A stretch of 64,000 nucleotides of DNA from Granulicella sp. WH15 (GCF_009914315.1 NZ_CP042596.1:3658001-3722000), one strand, 5' to 3'; positions 25,363 to 38,572 are shown, numbered from the stretch's first letter. The notes: a model not told the origin generated them from the letters alone. Numbers and translations are program-made.

Positions 25363-25794
25363 TTAATGGCTCTTACCTTCAGCCGAAGCGATCTCTTCCT
25401 CCGACTCCCGGATGATCTCATTCGCCTCGTCGTATACAGCCGCACTATCGCCAGCCTCGGCCCACATCTTCTCGCCGCGCTGCCGTTCCTGCTCTGCGTG
25501 CGCCCGGTCGATCTCGCCCGGAGCCATCGCCCGCTCCGCCAGGATCGTCACCCGATCCGGCAGAACCTCGACAAAGCCCCACGCGACAAAGAACTTCTGG
25601 TCGCCCGAGCTGCCGCCATGCAGCCGCACCTCGCCCGCGCCCAGCTCTGCAAGCAGAGGAGTCGCGCCGTAGAGCGCCTCCAGGTATCCAGAGGCCGACG
25701 GCAGCTCAACCGCGTCCGCCGTCGCCTCCAGCAACACGCGGTCCGGCGTTACCAGCCGAACCGCCAACTTCCCGTCTTGTGTCGTCTCTGCCAT
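25363..25794 (-). CDS. atpC: F-type ATP synthase epsilon subunit
   Basis: A 143-residue central-stalk subunit that couples rotation and can inhibit hydrolysis. The N-terminal beta domain is clear (KLAVRLVTPDRVLLEATADAVELPSASGYLEALYGATPLL, seen in pieces). The C-terminal helices (MAPGEIDRAHAEQERQRGE, YDEANEIIRESEEEIASAE) are acidic. It lies 3 bases after atpD and is the last gene of the operon before a strong terminator. Confidence 0.95.
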   Translation of the reverse strand: MAETTQDGKLAVRLVTPDRVLLEATADAVELPSASGYLEALYGATPLLAELGAGEVRLHGGSSGDQKFFVAWGFVEVLPDRVTILAERAMAPGEIDRAHAEQERQRGEKMWAEAGDSAAVYDEANEIIRESEEEIASAEGKSH

Positions 25795-25797
25795 GGC

Positions 25798-27249
<1,452 letters not shown>

Positions 27250-27258
27250 TCAGCCGCC

Positions 27259-28350
<1,092 letters not shown>

Positions 28351-28353
28351 GGT

Positions 28354-29958
<1,605 letters not shown>

Positions 29959-30498
29959 CTATGCGCTGACCAGCCGCTGCTTCATCTGTTCCAACTGCGC
30001 CTTCACCGACCCGTCGTAGATCGTCGAGCCGATCCGGACAACCGCGCCGCCCAGCAGCGTCGCATCCTCACGGTACGTCACGCGCACCCTGCTTCCGGCG
30101 AGCTTGGCCACCTGCTGCTCCAGCTCCGAGCGATCCTGCTCGTTCAGCGAACGGGCGCTCGTCACCTCGGCCTCAGCCACACCGGCGCCCTCATCGGCCA
30201 CCAGCGCATACTCGGCCACAATCTGGTTCAGTTCGCCCAGACGGTGATGATCCATGATGACCGCGAAGAGATTCCTTACCTCGCGGTATACACCGATCTT
30301 CGCGCAGACCGCGTCCAGCACCTTCAACTTCTGATCGTGCGGAAACGAAGGGTCCATCAACAGCTCGCGCAGCTCGTGGCTGCCCGCGAGCGTTCCGGCA
30401 AAGTCGTTCAACTGCTGCTGCGCCGTGGCTGCATCGAGTTTGGCAGAAGCCACGACCGAAGCAAAGGCATGGGCATACTTGGGTGCGAAGACCGCCAT
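29959..30498 (-). CDS. atpH: F-type ATP synthase delta subunit
   Basis: A 179-residue peripheral-stalk subunit linking the F1 crown to the b subunits. The N-terminal helical bundle (YAHAFASVVASAKLDAATAQ) and the C-terminal LVSA end after GGAVVRIGSTIYDGSVKAQL are characteristic. Its ATG shares a base with the atpF stop (TAATG), which implies coupled translation. Confidence 0.95.
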   Translation of the reverse strand: MAVFAPKYAHAFASVVASAKLDAATAQQQLNDFAGTLAGSHELRELLMDPSFPHDQKLKVLDAVCAKIGVYREVRNLFAVIMDHHRLGELNQIVAEYALVADEGAGVAEAEVTSARSLNEQDRSELEQQVAKLAGSRVRVTYREDATLLGGAVVRIGSTIYDGSVKAQLEQMKQRLVSA

Positions 30499-31208
30499 TA
30501 GTTCTGCCCGCCCTTCGTCGAATCTCCGGTCAACCGGGCCGCAAACGCCTGCACCAGCAGCCGGTCGGTCTCAGCCGTTACCACCAGCTTGCGCGCCGCC
30601 TGGTCGATGGCCAGCTCGGCAGCATAAGCCTGCAACTGCCGCTTCGCCAGCACGGACGCCGCCGCGATCTCCTGCTCAGCCGCCGTCAGAATCTTGTGCT
30701 TCTCTTCCTCGACCGAGGCCTTGATACGAGCCTCATCCGCCGCAGCATCCTTGTCGGCCTGCGCCTTCATCGCCGCGATCTCGCCGTCCAGCTTGGCCAG
30801 CCGAGCCTCGACACTGCTCAGCCGCTTGCTCGCCTCTTCGGTCGCCACGCGTGCATCCACCAGATGCTTCTGGATTGCGGCCGACCGCCCCCGGAAGGTC
30901 TTCGGCAGGATCTTCATCATCCCGAAGCCGACCAGCCCGGCCAACACCACGAAGTTCGCGATCTCAAACGTCGTCGCCGCAACCTCGGCGTTCATCCCCA
31001 GCATCCTGCCCAAGGCAACCACACCGGCCGAGTGCTTGAACGCGTAGTTCTCGTCCTTCTCCTGCTGGTTCTTCTCGGGCGAAACCGCCGCCGGGGTCGT
31101 CTCACGGCCACTGTCGTCAACAGCCTGAGCCCATACCGTTCCAGCCGTACCCAGAAACACCACCGCCAGCAGGGCTGCCGCAAAGTACTTCTTCATAACG
31201 TTCATCAC
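30498..31208 (-). CDS. atpF: F-type ATP synthase subunit b with N-terminal extension
   Basis: A 236-residue b-type subunit, longer than the usual ~160. It has a signal-peptide-like start (KKYFAAALLAVVFLGTAGTVWAQ), a polar ~50-residue segment, a second membrane helix (FEIANFVVLAGLVGFGMMKIL) and then the long charged coiled coil that reaches F1. If the first segment is cleaved, the N-terminal region would face the periplasm. The start is GTG overlapping the b' stop (GTGA) with GGAGG 7 bases upstream. It pairs with the adjacent b' subunit. Confidence 0.88.
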   Translation of the reverse strand: MMNVMKKYFAAALLAVVFLGTAGTVWAQAVDDSGRETTPAAVSPEKNQQEKDENYAFKHSAGVVALGRMLGMNAEVAATTFEIANFVVLAGLVGFGMMKILPKTFRGRSAAIQKHLVDARVATEEASKRLSSVEARLAKLDGEIAAMKAQADKDAAADEARIKASVEEEKHKILTAAEQEIAAASVLAKRQLQAYAAELAIDQAARKLVVTAETDRLLVQAFAARLTGDSTKGGQN

Positions 31209-31663
31209 TGGGCAACCTCCACACCGGCCGGAAGCACAGCCTTCAGGATCTGCGTGCTCAGCTCAGCCGTCGCGCCCTCAATCTGCTGCCGCGCCGCCGC
31301 CGCGCCCTGCTCGATCTCCTGCCGCGCCGACTCGACCTTCGCCTGCGTCGCTAGACGAGCCTCGGCCAGGGCGGCATCGCGCTCGGCGATCCACTGCTTC
31401 ATCTTTTTGTCGCGAGCCTGATAGATCTCGTTCTTGGCCGCGCGCAGCTTGTTCTCGTACGCCTCGGTCTCAGCCTCGGCCGCACTGATCGCACCACGCG
31501 CCTGCTCGACCGCACCGCTCGTCCGCGCACGGCGTTCCGCCAGCACACGATCCAGTGGCCGCCGCACCAGCAGCCCGTAGGCCACCACTAGAAGCACAAA
31601 CAGGACCATCGTCGGCACAGAGCCGAGCACAAGTCCGCCTACTTGTTGAAGAATCTCATCCAT
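31205..31663 (-). CDS. F-type ATP synthase subunit b'
   Basis: A 152-residue peripheral-stalk subunit: one N-terminal membrane helix (TMVLFVLLVVAYGLLV), RRPLDRVLAERRART and a long Ala/Glu/Lys coiled coil. It is the first gene of the cluster. A separate b' next to b suggests a heterodimeric stalk. The genes for subunits a and c are not in the window. A sigma-70-like promoter lies about 140 bases upstream. Confidence 0.9.
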   Translation of the reverse strand: MDEILQQVGGLVLGSVPTMVLFVLLVVAYGLLVRRPLDRVLAERRARTSGAVEQARGAISAAEAETEAYENKLRAAKNEIYQARDKKMKQWIAERDAALAEARLATQAKVESARQEIEQGAAAARQQIEGATAELSTQILKAVLPAGVEVAQ

Positions 31664-31803
31664 GGGGATAGAGACAGCCTAAGACTGCCTTGGAACCTCT
31701 TTTATCTGTCGGCCGGGGCTGTCATCGCGCAGGAAAAATCCATAGAAAATCGAGCCGGTCTGGAGGGTAACATGCGTTTCGTACAGTATTGGCGTACACG
31801 TTA

Positions 31804-31833
31804 TTTTTAGCAAAGCACTTACGACAGTGTCAA
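31804..31833 (-). promoter_or_regulatory. Sigma-70-type promoter of the ATP synthase operon
   Basis: On the minus strand, TTGACA (31833-31828) is separated by 18 bases from TAAAAA (31809-31804). It points at atpF' and leaves a ~135-base leader. The gap 31664-31897 contains nothing else I recognise. Confidence 0.6.
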
Positions 31834-31897
31834 CCGAGATGATCGGTAAACGCACGTCTTACCTGATATTCGAACATGATTGCATCTCTATGAAAAT

Positions 31898-33352
31898 TCA
31901 GCTATTTTCCGCGTCCGCACCTACCCCGCGAACGTGAAACCTCCGGTAGCGGTTCAGCAGCGAAGCCGGTCCTACAGCCCGGAAGTACGCCAGATTGCCC
32001 TCGAAGTTCTTCTCCGCGACTATCGCCCCGGCCTCGAGCGCGGCCAGCGCGGCGCCCTCGGCCTGCGGCACTCGAAACCGTCTCTCCACCAGCGGATCCA
32101 CCACCAGCTCCCGGTCGATGGCCGCCAGCAGACCGTCCAGCCCTTCGCCCGTAAGTCCCGACACTGCCACCGCGCCCGCTGGAACCACACGCTCGGCCAC
32201 CGGCACCCGGTCGATCTTGTTCAGCACCTCGATCACCGGCTTGCCCGCAATATCCAGCTCCGCCAGCACCTTCTCCACCTGCGCCTTCTGCTCCTCCAGG
32301 CTCTCGCTCGAGGCATCGCGCACATGCAGCAGGATCTCGGCGCGCTCCACCTCCTCCAGTGTCGCGCGAAAGCTGGTCACCAGCGTGTGCGGCAGATTGC
32401 GGATGAATCCCACCGTATCCGACAGCAGAATCTTTCGCCGCGAAGGCAATTGTAACTGCCGCAGCTTCGGGTCCAACGTGGCGAACATCCGCGATGACTC
32501 CAGTGCCCCCGCCGAGGTCAGCGCATTGAACAACGTGCTCTTGCCCGCGTTCGTGTACCCCACCAGCGCCACCACCGGCACTGGAACCGCCTCGCGCCGC
32601 TGCCGCTGCTGGCGGCGAATCCGCCGGACAGCTTCGAGCTGCTCTTTCACGTGGTCGATCCGCAGGTTGATCTTGCGGCGGTCGGTCTCGAGCTGCGTCT
32701 CACCCGGTCCGCGGGTGCCGATGCCGCCGCCGAGCTGGCTCATGGCCTTGCCACGCCCAGCCAGACGCGGAAGCTGATACTCGAGCTGCGCCAGCTCTAC
32801 CTGCAACTGTCCCTCTCGGGTGCGCGCATGGCGGGCAAAGATATCGAGGATCAACTGGGTCCGGTCGATGACCCGGCAGGGCAGGCGGTTGTCGAGATTC
32901 CGCAACTGCGAAGGGCTCAGGTCGTGGTCGAAGAGCACCACGTCCGCCCCGGTCGAGGCGATGACGCCCTCGATCTCCTCCAGCTTGCCGAGGCCCACCA
33001 GCGTCGCCGCGTCAGGCCGTGGGCGACGCTGAATGATCGTCGCCGCAATCTCCGCTCCGGCACTCCGGGCCAACTCTTCAAACTCCGCCAGCGACGCCTC
33101 GAAGTCCAGGTCCGGAGCCTGCTCTTCCGGCTCCGCAGCAGTCCCGGCACTCCCCAGAATCTCATCCAGATCGACCGCACCGTCAGCTACCCGGGCCGAG
33201 CTTCGCGCGAGCCTGGCCGCCGCGGTCAGCTTGCGCCGCTGCCCGGTAAACTCGAGTGCAACCAGAACGGCGCGCTCCGCCGTCCCCCCCGGGTTACGCG
33301 GGTGAGACGGCGGAGTGCCGCCTGTTTCGTGTCTGGACTGTGCCGTACTCAT
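31898..33352 (-). CDS. hflX: GTPase HflX
   Basis: A 484-residue ribosome-associated GTPase that splits stalled or heat-damaged ribosomes. The N-terminal nucleotide-binding domain ([16 protein letters not shown]) is followed by the glycine-rich linker [19 protein letters not shown], characteristic of HflX. G motifs are [12 protein letters not shown] (G1), [14 protein letters not shown] (G3) and NKID (G4). ATG 33352 was chosen over a TTG 24 bases upstream that sits directly on a Shine-Dalgarno-like sequence. It follows hfq by 27 bases, the same gene order as in enterobacteria. Confidence 0.95.
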   Translation of the reverse strand: MSTAQSRHETGGTPPSHPRNPGGTAERAVLVALEFTGQRRKLTAAARLARSSARVADGAVDLDEILGSAGTAAEPEEQAPDLDFEASLAEFEELARSAGAEIAATIIQRRPRPDAATLVGLGKLEEIEGVIASTGADVVLFDHDLSPSQLRNLDNRLPCRVIDRTQLILDIFARHARTREGQLQVELAQLEYQLPRLAGRGKAMSQLGGGIGTRGPGETQLETDRRKINLRIDHVKEQLEAVRRIRRQQRQRREAVPVPVVALVGYTNAGKSTLFNALTSAGALESSRMFATLDPKLRQLQLPSRRKILLSDTVGFIRNLPHTLVTSFRATLEEVERAEILLHVRDASSESLEEQKAQVEKVLAELDIAGKPVIEVLNKIDRVPVAERVVPAGAVAVSGLTGEGLDGLLAAIDRELVVDPLVERRFRVPQAEGAALAALEAGAIVAEKNFEGNLAYFRAVGPASLLNRYRRFHVRGVGADAENS

Positions 33353-33379
33353 CGCCGACGGCCGCAGCCGCGCCAATCC

Positions 33380-33733
33380 TTACTCAGCCGCAGCCGCAAC
33401 CACTTCCGGAGTTCCATGGCCAGCCACCGTGACACCGTGGCGCAGCTCCGGACGACTCTCGTTGCTGCGACTCTCACGTCCTTCGGAGGACCTTGTATCG
33501 GGCCGCATCTCCATATGGCCACCGGCGCGGCCACTCACCACAGTCGAGATCGCATGCTTGAAGATCAGCTGCTCCTGGCTGTTGTTCTCGAGCAGAACCG
33601 AGTACTTATCGAAGGATCTGATCTTCCCCGTCAGCTTTACGCCGCTTACCAGGTAGATCGTGATCGGGCTCTTGTCCTTGCGGACCGTGTTCAGGAAGGT
33701 ATCCTGAATATTCTGTGCCGGCTTTGATTCCAT
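33380..33733 (-). CDS. hfq: RNA chaperone Hfq
   Basis: A 117-residue Sm-like hexameric RNA chaperone. Sm1 ([21 protein letters not shown]) and the Sm2 segment with the KH motif ([11 protein letters not shown]) are intact, after [14 protein letters not shown] ~40-residue charged, probably disordered tail follows. ATG 33733 has AAGGAG 7 bases upstream; the 16 extra codons above it lie in the leader. It is the first gene of hfq-hflX. A hairpin just above the ribosome binding site could regulate translation. Confidence 0.96.
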   Translation of the reverse strand: MESKPAQNIQDTFLNTVRKDKSPITIYLVSGVKLTGKIRSFDKYSVLLENNSQEQLIFKHAISTVVSGRAGGHMEMRPDTRSSEGRESRSNESRPELRHGVTVAGHGTPEVVAAAAE

Positions 33734-33753
33734 GGCCGATCTCCTTGCCGTTC

Positions 33754-33769
33754 GCGTCAAAAATGACGC
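33754..33769 (-). promoter_or_regulatory. Leader hairpin upstream of hfq ribosome binding site
   Basis: GCGTCA and TGACGC form a 6-bp stem with an AAAA loop 8 bases above the AAGGAG of hfq. A second stem (AGTACCC/GGGTACT, 33807-33824) with flanking GTTAGT/ACTAAC lies further up. A role in translational autoregulation is inference. Confidence 0.4.
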
Positions 33770-33848
33770 CATGTGGTGCATTGTTAAGGTTCCGCAGGCT
33801 ACAGTTAGTACCCAAACGGGTACTTAAGTAACTAACTGGGCCAACTCG

Positions 33849-33877
33849 ACAATACTTTGGATTCCTGCTCAATTCAA
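33849..33877 (-). promoter_or_regulatory. Candidate hfq promoter
   Basis: On the minus strand TTGAAT (33877-33872) and TATTGT (33854-33849) are 17 bases apart, about 115 bases upstream of the hfq ATG. Confidence 0.45.
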
Positions 33878-33945
33878 TCTAGCGCGTAGACGATCTCCAA
33901 CCGGAAATTGTCTCAGCCCCAAAATGGAACGGTACTGCCCGCAGG

Positions 33946-33972
33946 GTTCTTATGCCCGTGTAGCATAAGAAC
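33946..33972. repeat. Perfect 10-bp inverted repeat abutting the DegT start
   Basis: GTTCTTATGC (33946-33955) and GCATAAGAAC (33963-33972) enclose a 7-base loop. The last base of the right arm touches the GTG at 33973. It may be an operator or a hairpin controlling initiation. Confidence 0.7.
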
Positions 33973-35175
33973 GTGCCATCCGAAGCGGTCACAACCCTGC
34001 AACCCGTTCCGATGCTGGATTTCGCCCGGCAGTTTTCTCAGATCCGCGAAGAAATCCTCGCAGCCGTCGAATCCGTCTGTACCTCACAGCGTTTTATCCT
34101 CGGTCCTGAGGTCTCGAGCTTCGAGCGCGCCGCTGCCGAAGCCTGCTCAGTAGCCCACGGAATCGGCTGCGCCAGCGGCACCGACGCCCTCTGGCTGGCG
34201 CTCGCCGCCGCCCATATCGGCGACTCGACCGAGGCTGTACCCGCCGCTACCTCTGACGCGGTCATCACCTCGCCCTTCAGCTTCTTTGCTACCGCCAGTG
34301 CCATCCTGCGTGCGGGAGCAAAACCGATCTTCGCTGATATTGAACCACTTACCTTCAACCTTTCGGCTGCATCGGTTCAGACGGCTATCGAGGCCAATCC
34401 GCATCTCAACGTCAAAGCCGTGCTGCCGGTCCACCTCTACGGCCAGTGCGCGGACTGGGACAGCTTCACCGCGCTCCAGCGCAATCACCCCGGCCTGTTG
34501 CTGATCGAGGACGCCGCGCAGGCCTTCGGGGCCACTTGGAACGGCGCTCCGGCGGGCTCGCTGGGCGATGCCGCGTGCTTCAGCTTCTACCCCACCAAGA
34601 ATCTCTCCGCCATCGGCGACGCCGGGCTGGTAACCACCAAATCCCCCACGCTCGCCGAGCGCGCCTCCATGCTGCGCGCCCACGGGATGAGACGGCGGTA
34701 CTTCCACGACGAGATCGGCTGGAATTCGCGGCTGGACACGATCCAGGCGGCGGTTCTCGAGATCAAGCTGAAGCACCTGCCCGCTTGGAATCAGCAGCGC
34801 CGCGACCTTGCCGCCCGCTACAACCAACTCTTTCTGGCGGCGGGGCTGCTCTCCTCCTCGGGCGCCATTGCGGACGGGCTGGTGCTGCCCTATACGCATC
34901 CGCGCGCACAGCACGTCTTCCACCAGTACGTCATCCGGGCTCCCCGCCGGGATGAGTTGCGCGAGTTTCTGACGCAGCGCAAGATCGGCACCGAGGTCTA
35001 TTACCCGTTGCCGCTGCACCTGCAGGAGAGTCTGGCATCGCTGGGGTATCGGGCCGGGGACTTTCCCGAATCAGAGCGGGCTGCGGCTGAAGTTCTGGCG
35101 CTGCCGATGTACCCCGAGTTGCGCGAAGACGAGCAGCAGACGGTTGTTGAGGCTATCCGCAGCTTCTACGCATAA
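33973..35175 (+). CDS. DegT/DnrJ/EryC1 family PLP-dependent aminotransferase
   Basis: A 400-residue sugar aminotransferase-type enzyme that usually transfers an amino group to a keto-sugar nucleotide for polysaccharide or antibiotic sugar synthesis. Visible are GCASGTDALWLAL, the PLP-binding IEDAAQAFGATW, and the Schiff-base Lys at ~209 in FYPTKNLSAIGDAG. IGWNSRLDTIQAAVLEIKL and FHQYVIRAP also fit. The start is uncertain: GTG 33973 touches a perfect hairpin and has no good binding site. ATG 34012, 13 codons later, is an alternative that keeps the whole domain. No glycan genes are adjacent. Confidence 0.9.
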   Translation: MPSEAVTTLQPVPMLDFARQFSQIREEILAAVESVCTSQRFILGPEVSSFERAAAEACSVAHGIGCASGTDALWLALAAAHIGDSTEAVPAATSDAVITSPFSFFATASAILRAGAKPIFADIEPLTFNLSAASVQTAIEANPHLNVKAVLPVHLYGQCADWDSFTALQRNHPGLLLIEDAAQAFGATWNGAPAGSLGDAACFSFYPTKNLSAIGDAGLVTTKSPTLAERASMLRAHGMRRRYFHDEIGWNSRLDTIQAAVLEIKLKHLPAWNQQRRDLAARYNQLFLAAGLLSSSGAIADGLVLPYTHPRAQHVFHQYVIRAPRRDELREFLTQRKIGTEVYYPLPLHLQESLASLGYRAGDFPESERAAAEVLALPMYPELREDEQQTVVEAIRSFYA

Positions 35176-35189
35176 GGCAACAGCAAAAG

Positions 35190-35240
35190 CGCCCTCACGC
35201 CGGGCAGGCGGCACTTCGTGCGGTTTTGGACGCTTCGCGT
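35190..35240 (+). repeat. Solo right end of the dispersed palindromic element
   Basis: A 51-base match to the right terminal repeat (CGCCCTCACGCCGGGCAGGC onward, ending CGCTTCGCGT), without the core. It lies between the converging DegT and SH3 genes. Confidence 0.85.
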
Positions 35241-35250
35241 GTTTCTCTGC

Positions 35251-36540
35251 TTAGTGCCTGTGTCTTCCCGCTTTGCCCTTGGCTTCCTTTTTCTCGACCG
35301 CTTCAGGATGCGCCAGCGTATCCGCAATCGCCGCCGAGGAGACCACAGCAGCCGCCCCCGAACCCGGCGGCAGAATCCGACGCAGTTGACTGCCCTCCAG
35401 CCGGAAGGTCTGGGTGACGGTCTTGCCAGGCACCATTGCCCCCGTCACAGGATCGGGCACCACCGGCGGAGCGTCCGCCGCCAGCGCCTTGTAGCTGAAA
35501 GTCGGCGCGGGCTGGGCTGCGGGCGTTCCGGGCTTCGCGTTGGGATCGACCGCGTTCGTGATCGTCACCGGCAGGTAGCCCTCGATATTGCGCTGGCGAA
35601 AGCCGGTCTCGTAGCGGTGCTTCTTCATGTTCCAGGTAAAGACCCTCACCTGGTCGAAGTCGTAGGGCAGCCCGGCCTTGTAGGGGCTCAGCACGGTCAC
35701 GTAGACCGGCACGTCCAGGCCGCTACCGGTGGTGCCCGCGTCGGGATCGTGCAGCGTGGTCAGGACGTAGGCCCCCACGATGCGCTGCCCCTCGGCGTAG
35801 CGGACGATAGTGTCCGGCGCATCGACGTCCATCATGCGGGCATAGAGCCAGCCGGTGTGGCCCTGGCCGTCGCGCACCAGCCACCAGTCCTCCATCACCA
35901 CGGGCGGCGGAGCGGGCTGATCCCCCGCATCCGGCTTGACGGGAGCGGAAGCCTCCGGCACGGCTGGAGCCGCCGGGGACTTGGCCGCGGAGGTCCCCAC
36001 AGCCTGGGGAATGGCCCTTCTGGCCCGTGCCGCATTGGTCGTGGCCGAGTTAGCCTTCACGATCGTCGCCCGCTTCAACAGACTGAGCTTGTCACCTTCG
36101 GCCAGACGGTAGAAGCGCTCCGTATCCCGGCCAGGGCTCAGGTGCAGGTAAACCTCGTCTCGCACCACCGCCGACGCCACCACGGAGTCACCCTTATGCT
36201 GGTCCTTGAGCGTGTCGAAGCTGGCCAGCACATCGCCGTTGACCACTACTTTTTCGTCGATCCAGCCGATCTCGCCCTTCTCCGTCCGCACCTTCACGAA
36301 GCGGCGGCCGTGCTCGAGCACCTTCAGCTTGTCGCCGTTCGAGACGGTGGCCGTGCGGTTCGAGACGGCGGCGACCCGGTCTCTCAGGAAGGTTTGCTTG
36401 GCGGTGACGTAGACGAACTGCTCCTGCGGCGCGGCGCGGAAGCGGGAGCAACCGGCCTGCCCGAGGGTGAGAAGCCCCACCAGCAGAGTGAGATAGAGGC
36501 GCGCCCCTGCTGCAAACCCGTGTTTCTTCGTCACAACCAT
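35251..36540 (-). CDS. SH3-domain lipoprotein or secreted protein
   Basis: A ~429-residue exported protein. After a hydrophobic segment (YLTLLVGLLTLGQAGC, possibly a weak lipobox) come two bacterial SH3-like domains. The first (about residues 40-100) shows FLRDRVAAV, KLKVLEHGRRFVKVRTEKGEIGWID. The second (about 125-240) shows VYLHLSPGRDTERFYRLAEGD and later GHTGWLYARMMDV. The C-terminal half is a beta-rich domain I do not recognise. Binding to peptidoglycan or peptides is the usual role of such domains. GTG 36534, with AAGGA 5 bases upstream, could be the true start rather than ATG 36540. The gene stands alone. Confidence 0.8.
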   Translation of the reverse strand: MVVTKKHGFAAGARLYLTLLVGLLTLGQAGCSRFRAAPQEQFVYVTAKQTFLRDRVAAVSNRTATVSNGDKLKVLEHGRRFVKVRTEKGEIGWIDEKVVVNGDVLASFDTLKDQHKGDSVVASAVVRDEVYLHLSPGRDTERFYRLAEGDKLSLLKRATIVKANSATTNAARARRAIPQAVGTSAAKSPAAPAVPEASAPVKPDAGDQPAPPPVVMEDWWLVRDGQGHTGWLYARMMDVDAPDTIVRYAEGQRIVGAYVLTTLHDPDAGTTGSGLDVPVYVTVLSPYKAGLPYDFDQVRVFTWNMKKHRYETGFRQRNIEGYLPVTITNAVDPNAKPGTPAAQPAPTFSYKALAADAPPVVPDPVTGAMVPGKTVTQTFRLEGSQLRRILPPGSGAAAVVSSAAIADTLAHPEAVEKKEAKGKAGRHRH

Positions 36541-36690
36541 CCTTCGCAGGTTACCATCTGCCGTTCGACGTATCGGCCGGTTCCACCCGGCGGAGTCTAG
36601 GCCGTTCCCGAAAAGGAATGAGGGCCAGAATGAAACCACAACTCCTTTAGATTGCGGAAGAAGGCCCCGGGTTGCGGGCGGGCAATAAAT

Positions 36691-36755
36691 ACGCGAAGCG
36701 TCCAAAACCGCACGAAGTACCCGTACTTCGAGTACAGCACGAAGTGCCCGGCGGG
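36691..36755 (+). repeat. Altered left end of the dispersed palindromic element
   Basis: ACGCGAAGCGTCCAAAACCG starts the left terminal repeat. The middle is then partly duplicated (GCACGAAGTACCCGTACTTC, then GCACGAAGTGCCCGGCGGG). With the SH3 gene leader it makes up the gap 36541-36776. Confidence 0.7.
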
Positions 36756-36776
36756 AGGATGTATTTGTTGTTGTTT

Positions 36777-37934
36777 TTAGTGGGTCGTAGCGACCTGTAC
36801 CCCCACCGTCTCCTTGCCGGTCGAGACGCTGGTGGCCAGGTCCAGCTGGCCCGGAACCGTCGAATCGAAGCTGTACATCCCCACGTCCGTCGTCGAGCTG
36901 ACGCCGCCCACCAGTACATACTTGCCGGTGCTGTCGCGGGCCATTGAGGTCACGATCATGCCGGCCGAGACCGTCGGGGTCGAAAGCGCCTTCAGCGTGC
37001 CGGCCGAGACCGTGTACTCGGAGATGTCCGACGAGCCGCGGTTAGCCGCGTAGAGGTACGCGCCGGTCGAGTCGAGCAGCATCGCGTTCGGCGTAGTGCC
37101 GGACGCGGTCAGCGCGCCGGAGCCAAAGGTAGACGGCACCCCCGACGAGTTGACCGTGTAGGCCGCGATGCCGTCGGCAGTGCCGCTGCGCGAGACGTAG
37201 AGGAAGCTGCTATCCGACGAGATGGCCACGTCGTTGTCGCTCTCGGTCGCCGAATTCAGGCTGATGCCGCCGCTGTAGGTCAGGTTGCCGTTCGAGGTAG
37301 TGAGCGCGAACAGCGCGTCACCCGCAGTCCCCAGGGCCGCCGCCACCAGCGTGGACGTCGCCCGGATGGACTTCGGCACCAGGGTCGCGCCCGACTTGAT
37401 GTTATAAGGCACCTGGTTGACGAGCGCGAGCGCCCCGGTGCTCGAGTTCAGCGAGAACTCGAAGACGGTCTGCGAGAGGTTATCGAGCGCGAACAGCCAC
37501 TGGCCGTCGGGCGAGGCGTCCATGGAAACGACGTTCGCCGCTATCGTCTGCGACCCGGCGTTGACCAGCGACAGTGCGCCCGAGGTGCCGATGGAGTAGC
37601 AGTAGATGGCGTTGAGGCCGCCGACGTAGACGAAGGAGTTATTGCGTGTGACGGCGATGGCCCCGGAGTTAGCCGAGACCAGATTCGAGGGCAGCGTGAG
37701 CGGCGAGCCGGAGCCGATCGAGAGCTTCGAGGTGCCGATGGTGTACACGCTCAGCGTGCCCAGGTCGGGCGAGAGCGCCAGTACGTAGTTGCCGGTTCCA
37801 CCACCCGATCCGCCGGAGCCGCCGCTCGAGGAGTCCAGAGGAGGAAAGAAACCCGAGCATCCGGTCAACGCTACCGATGCAATCCCTGCTACGATCCAAC
37901 GCCCCACCTGCGCGGCCCACCCCTTGCTCGCCAT
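36777..37934 (-). CDS. Beta-propeller lipoprotein (lactonase / YVTN type)
   Basis: A 385-residue lipoprotein. ATG 37934 has AAAGG 6 bases upstream and gives a clean signal peptide with lipobox LTGC. A Ser/Gly linker (SSSGGSGGSGGGTG) leads to repeated beta-propeller blades, seen as recurring phrases: VYVGGLNAIYCYSIG, LFALDNLSQTVFEFSL, LYVSRSGTADGIAAYTV, LYAANRGSSDISEYTV and YVLVGGVSSTTDVGMYSF. This matches the 7-bladed lactonase (6-phosphogluconolactonase-like) family, which in acidobacteria is abundant and mostly of unknown substrate. Catalytic activity is not shown by sequence. Confidence 0.85.
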   Translation of the reverse strand: MASKGWAAQVGRWIVAGIASVALTGCSGFFPPLDSSSGGSGGSGGGTGNYVLALSPDLGTLSVYTIGTSKLSIGSGSPLTLPSNLVSANSGAIAVTRNNSFVYVGGLNAIYCYSIGTSGALSLVNAGSQTIAANVVSMDASPDGQWLFALDNLSQTVFEFSLNSSTGALALVNQVPYNIKSGATLVPKSIRATSTLVAAALGTAGDALFALTTSNGNLTYSGGISLNSATESDNDVAISSDSSFLYVSRSGTADGIAAYTVNSSGVPSTFGSGALTASGTTPNAMLLDSTGAYLYAANRGSSDISEYTVSAGTLKALSTPTVSAGMIVTSMARDSTGKYVLVGGVSSTTDVGMYSFDSTVPGQLDLATSVSTGKETVGVQVATTH

Positions 37935-38068
37935 GCCAAACCTTTCTCTCTCGTCCAGGCACGAAGCCCAGCCGTCTCTATCGAGACGAACTTCAATCTT
38001 CTCTATCTTCTCAGAACTGCCTGCCGATACCTGTTCGACGCACGCGGGAAACAAACGTCTTCACCGAC

Positions 38069-38104
38069 AAAAACAGAGCAGCCCCATTATGGGGCTGCTC
38101 TGTT
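38069..38104 (-). terminator. Terminator of the DUF2203-nadA operon
   Basis: A perfect 14-bp stem (38072-38085 with 38091-38104, loop ATTAT). On the minus strand it follows the DUF2203 stop by about 25 bases and ends in a T-run (38073-38069). Confidence 0.9.
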
Positions 38105-38128
38105 AGAGATACTGCATATTCGCAAGCC

Positions 38129-38572
38129 TCAGTTCGGCCGCTCGCGCTCACGGCCTGACGGCCCAAAAGGCCCATCCCCCATCCTGCGTAGAGGAGACCC
38201 TTCTTCGCTCTCGCGCCACTGCACAATCTCGGCGTCACCCATCGTCCAGCAGAGCAGCACGATCCGGCCCTCGGCCATTGCAGGCAGCTCCAGTCGGCCC
38301 TCATCGAGATCCGCAATCGACGCGCCGATCTCCTCGATCTCTTCCACCGTGTCCCGCGCCTCCTGCATGGCCTTCTCGCGCTCGGCACGGCGGCGGGCCG
38401 CCTTCGGAACATCGACGTGCAGCCCGCCCGAGAGGAAGATTCGCTGGCTCAGCTCCTGCATCTGCGTGTCGAGCGTGCTGGCGCGGATCGCGGCGGAGCG
38501 GGCCCGGTGCACGAGCGATTCGAGCACCGGGATCAGGGTCTGAGCCTCGGATAGGGTAAAGGTTTTACTCAA
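38129..38572 (-). CDS. DUF2203 family protein
   Basis: A 147-residue protein of the DUF2203 family: an N-terminal helix pair (FTLSEAQTLIPVLESLV), charged helices and the conserved end GASIADLDEGRLELPAM, RIVLLCWTMGDAEIVQWRE. No function is established. It shares ATGA with the nadA stop and ends at a strong terminator, so it is made from the NAD-regulated transcript. A link to NAD metabolism is possible but only positional. Confidence 0.88.
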   Translation of the reverse strand: MSKTFTLSEAQTLIPVLESLVHRARSAAIRASTLDTQMQELSQRIFLSGGLHVDVPKAARRRAEREKAMQEARDTVEEIEEIGASIADLDEGRLELPAMAEGRIVLLCWTMGDAEIVQWRESEEGSPLRRMGDGPFGPSGRERERPN

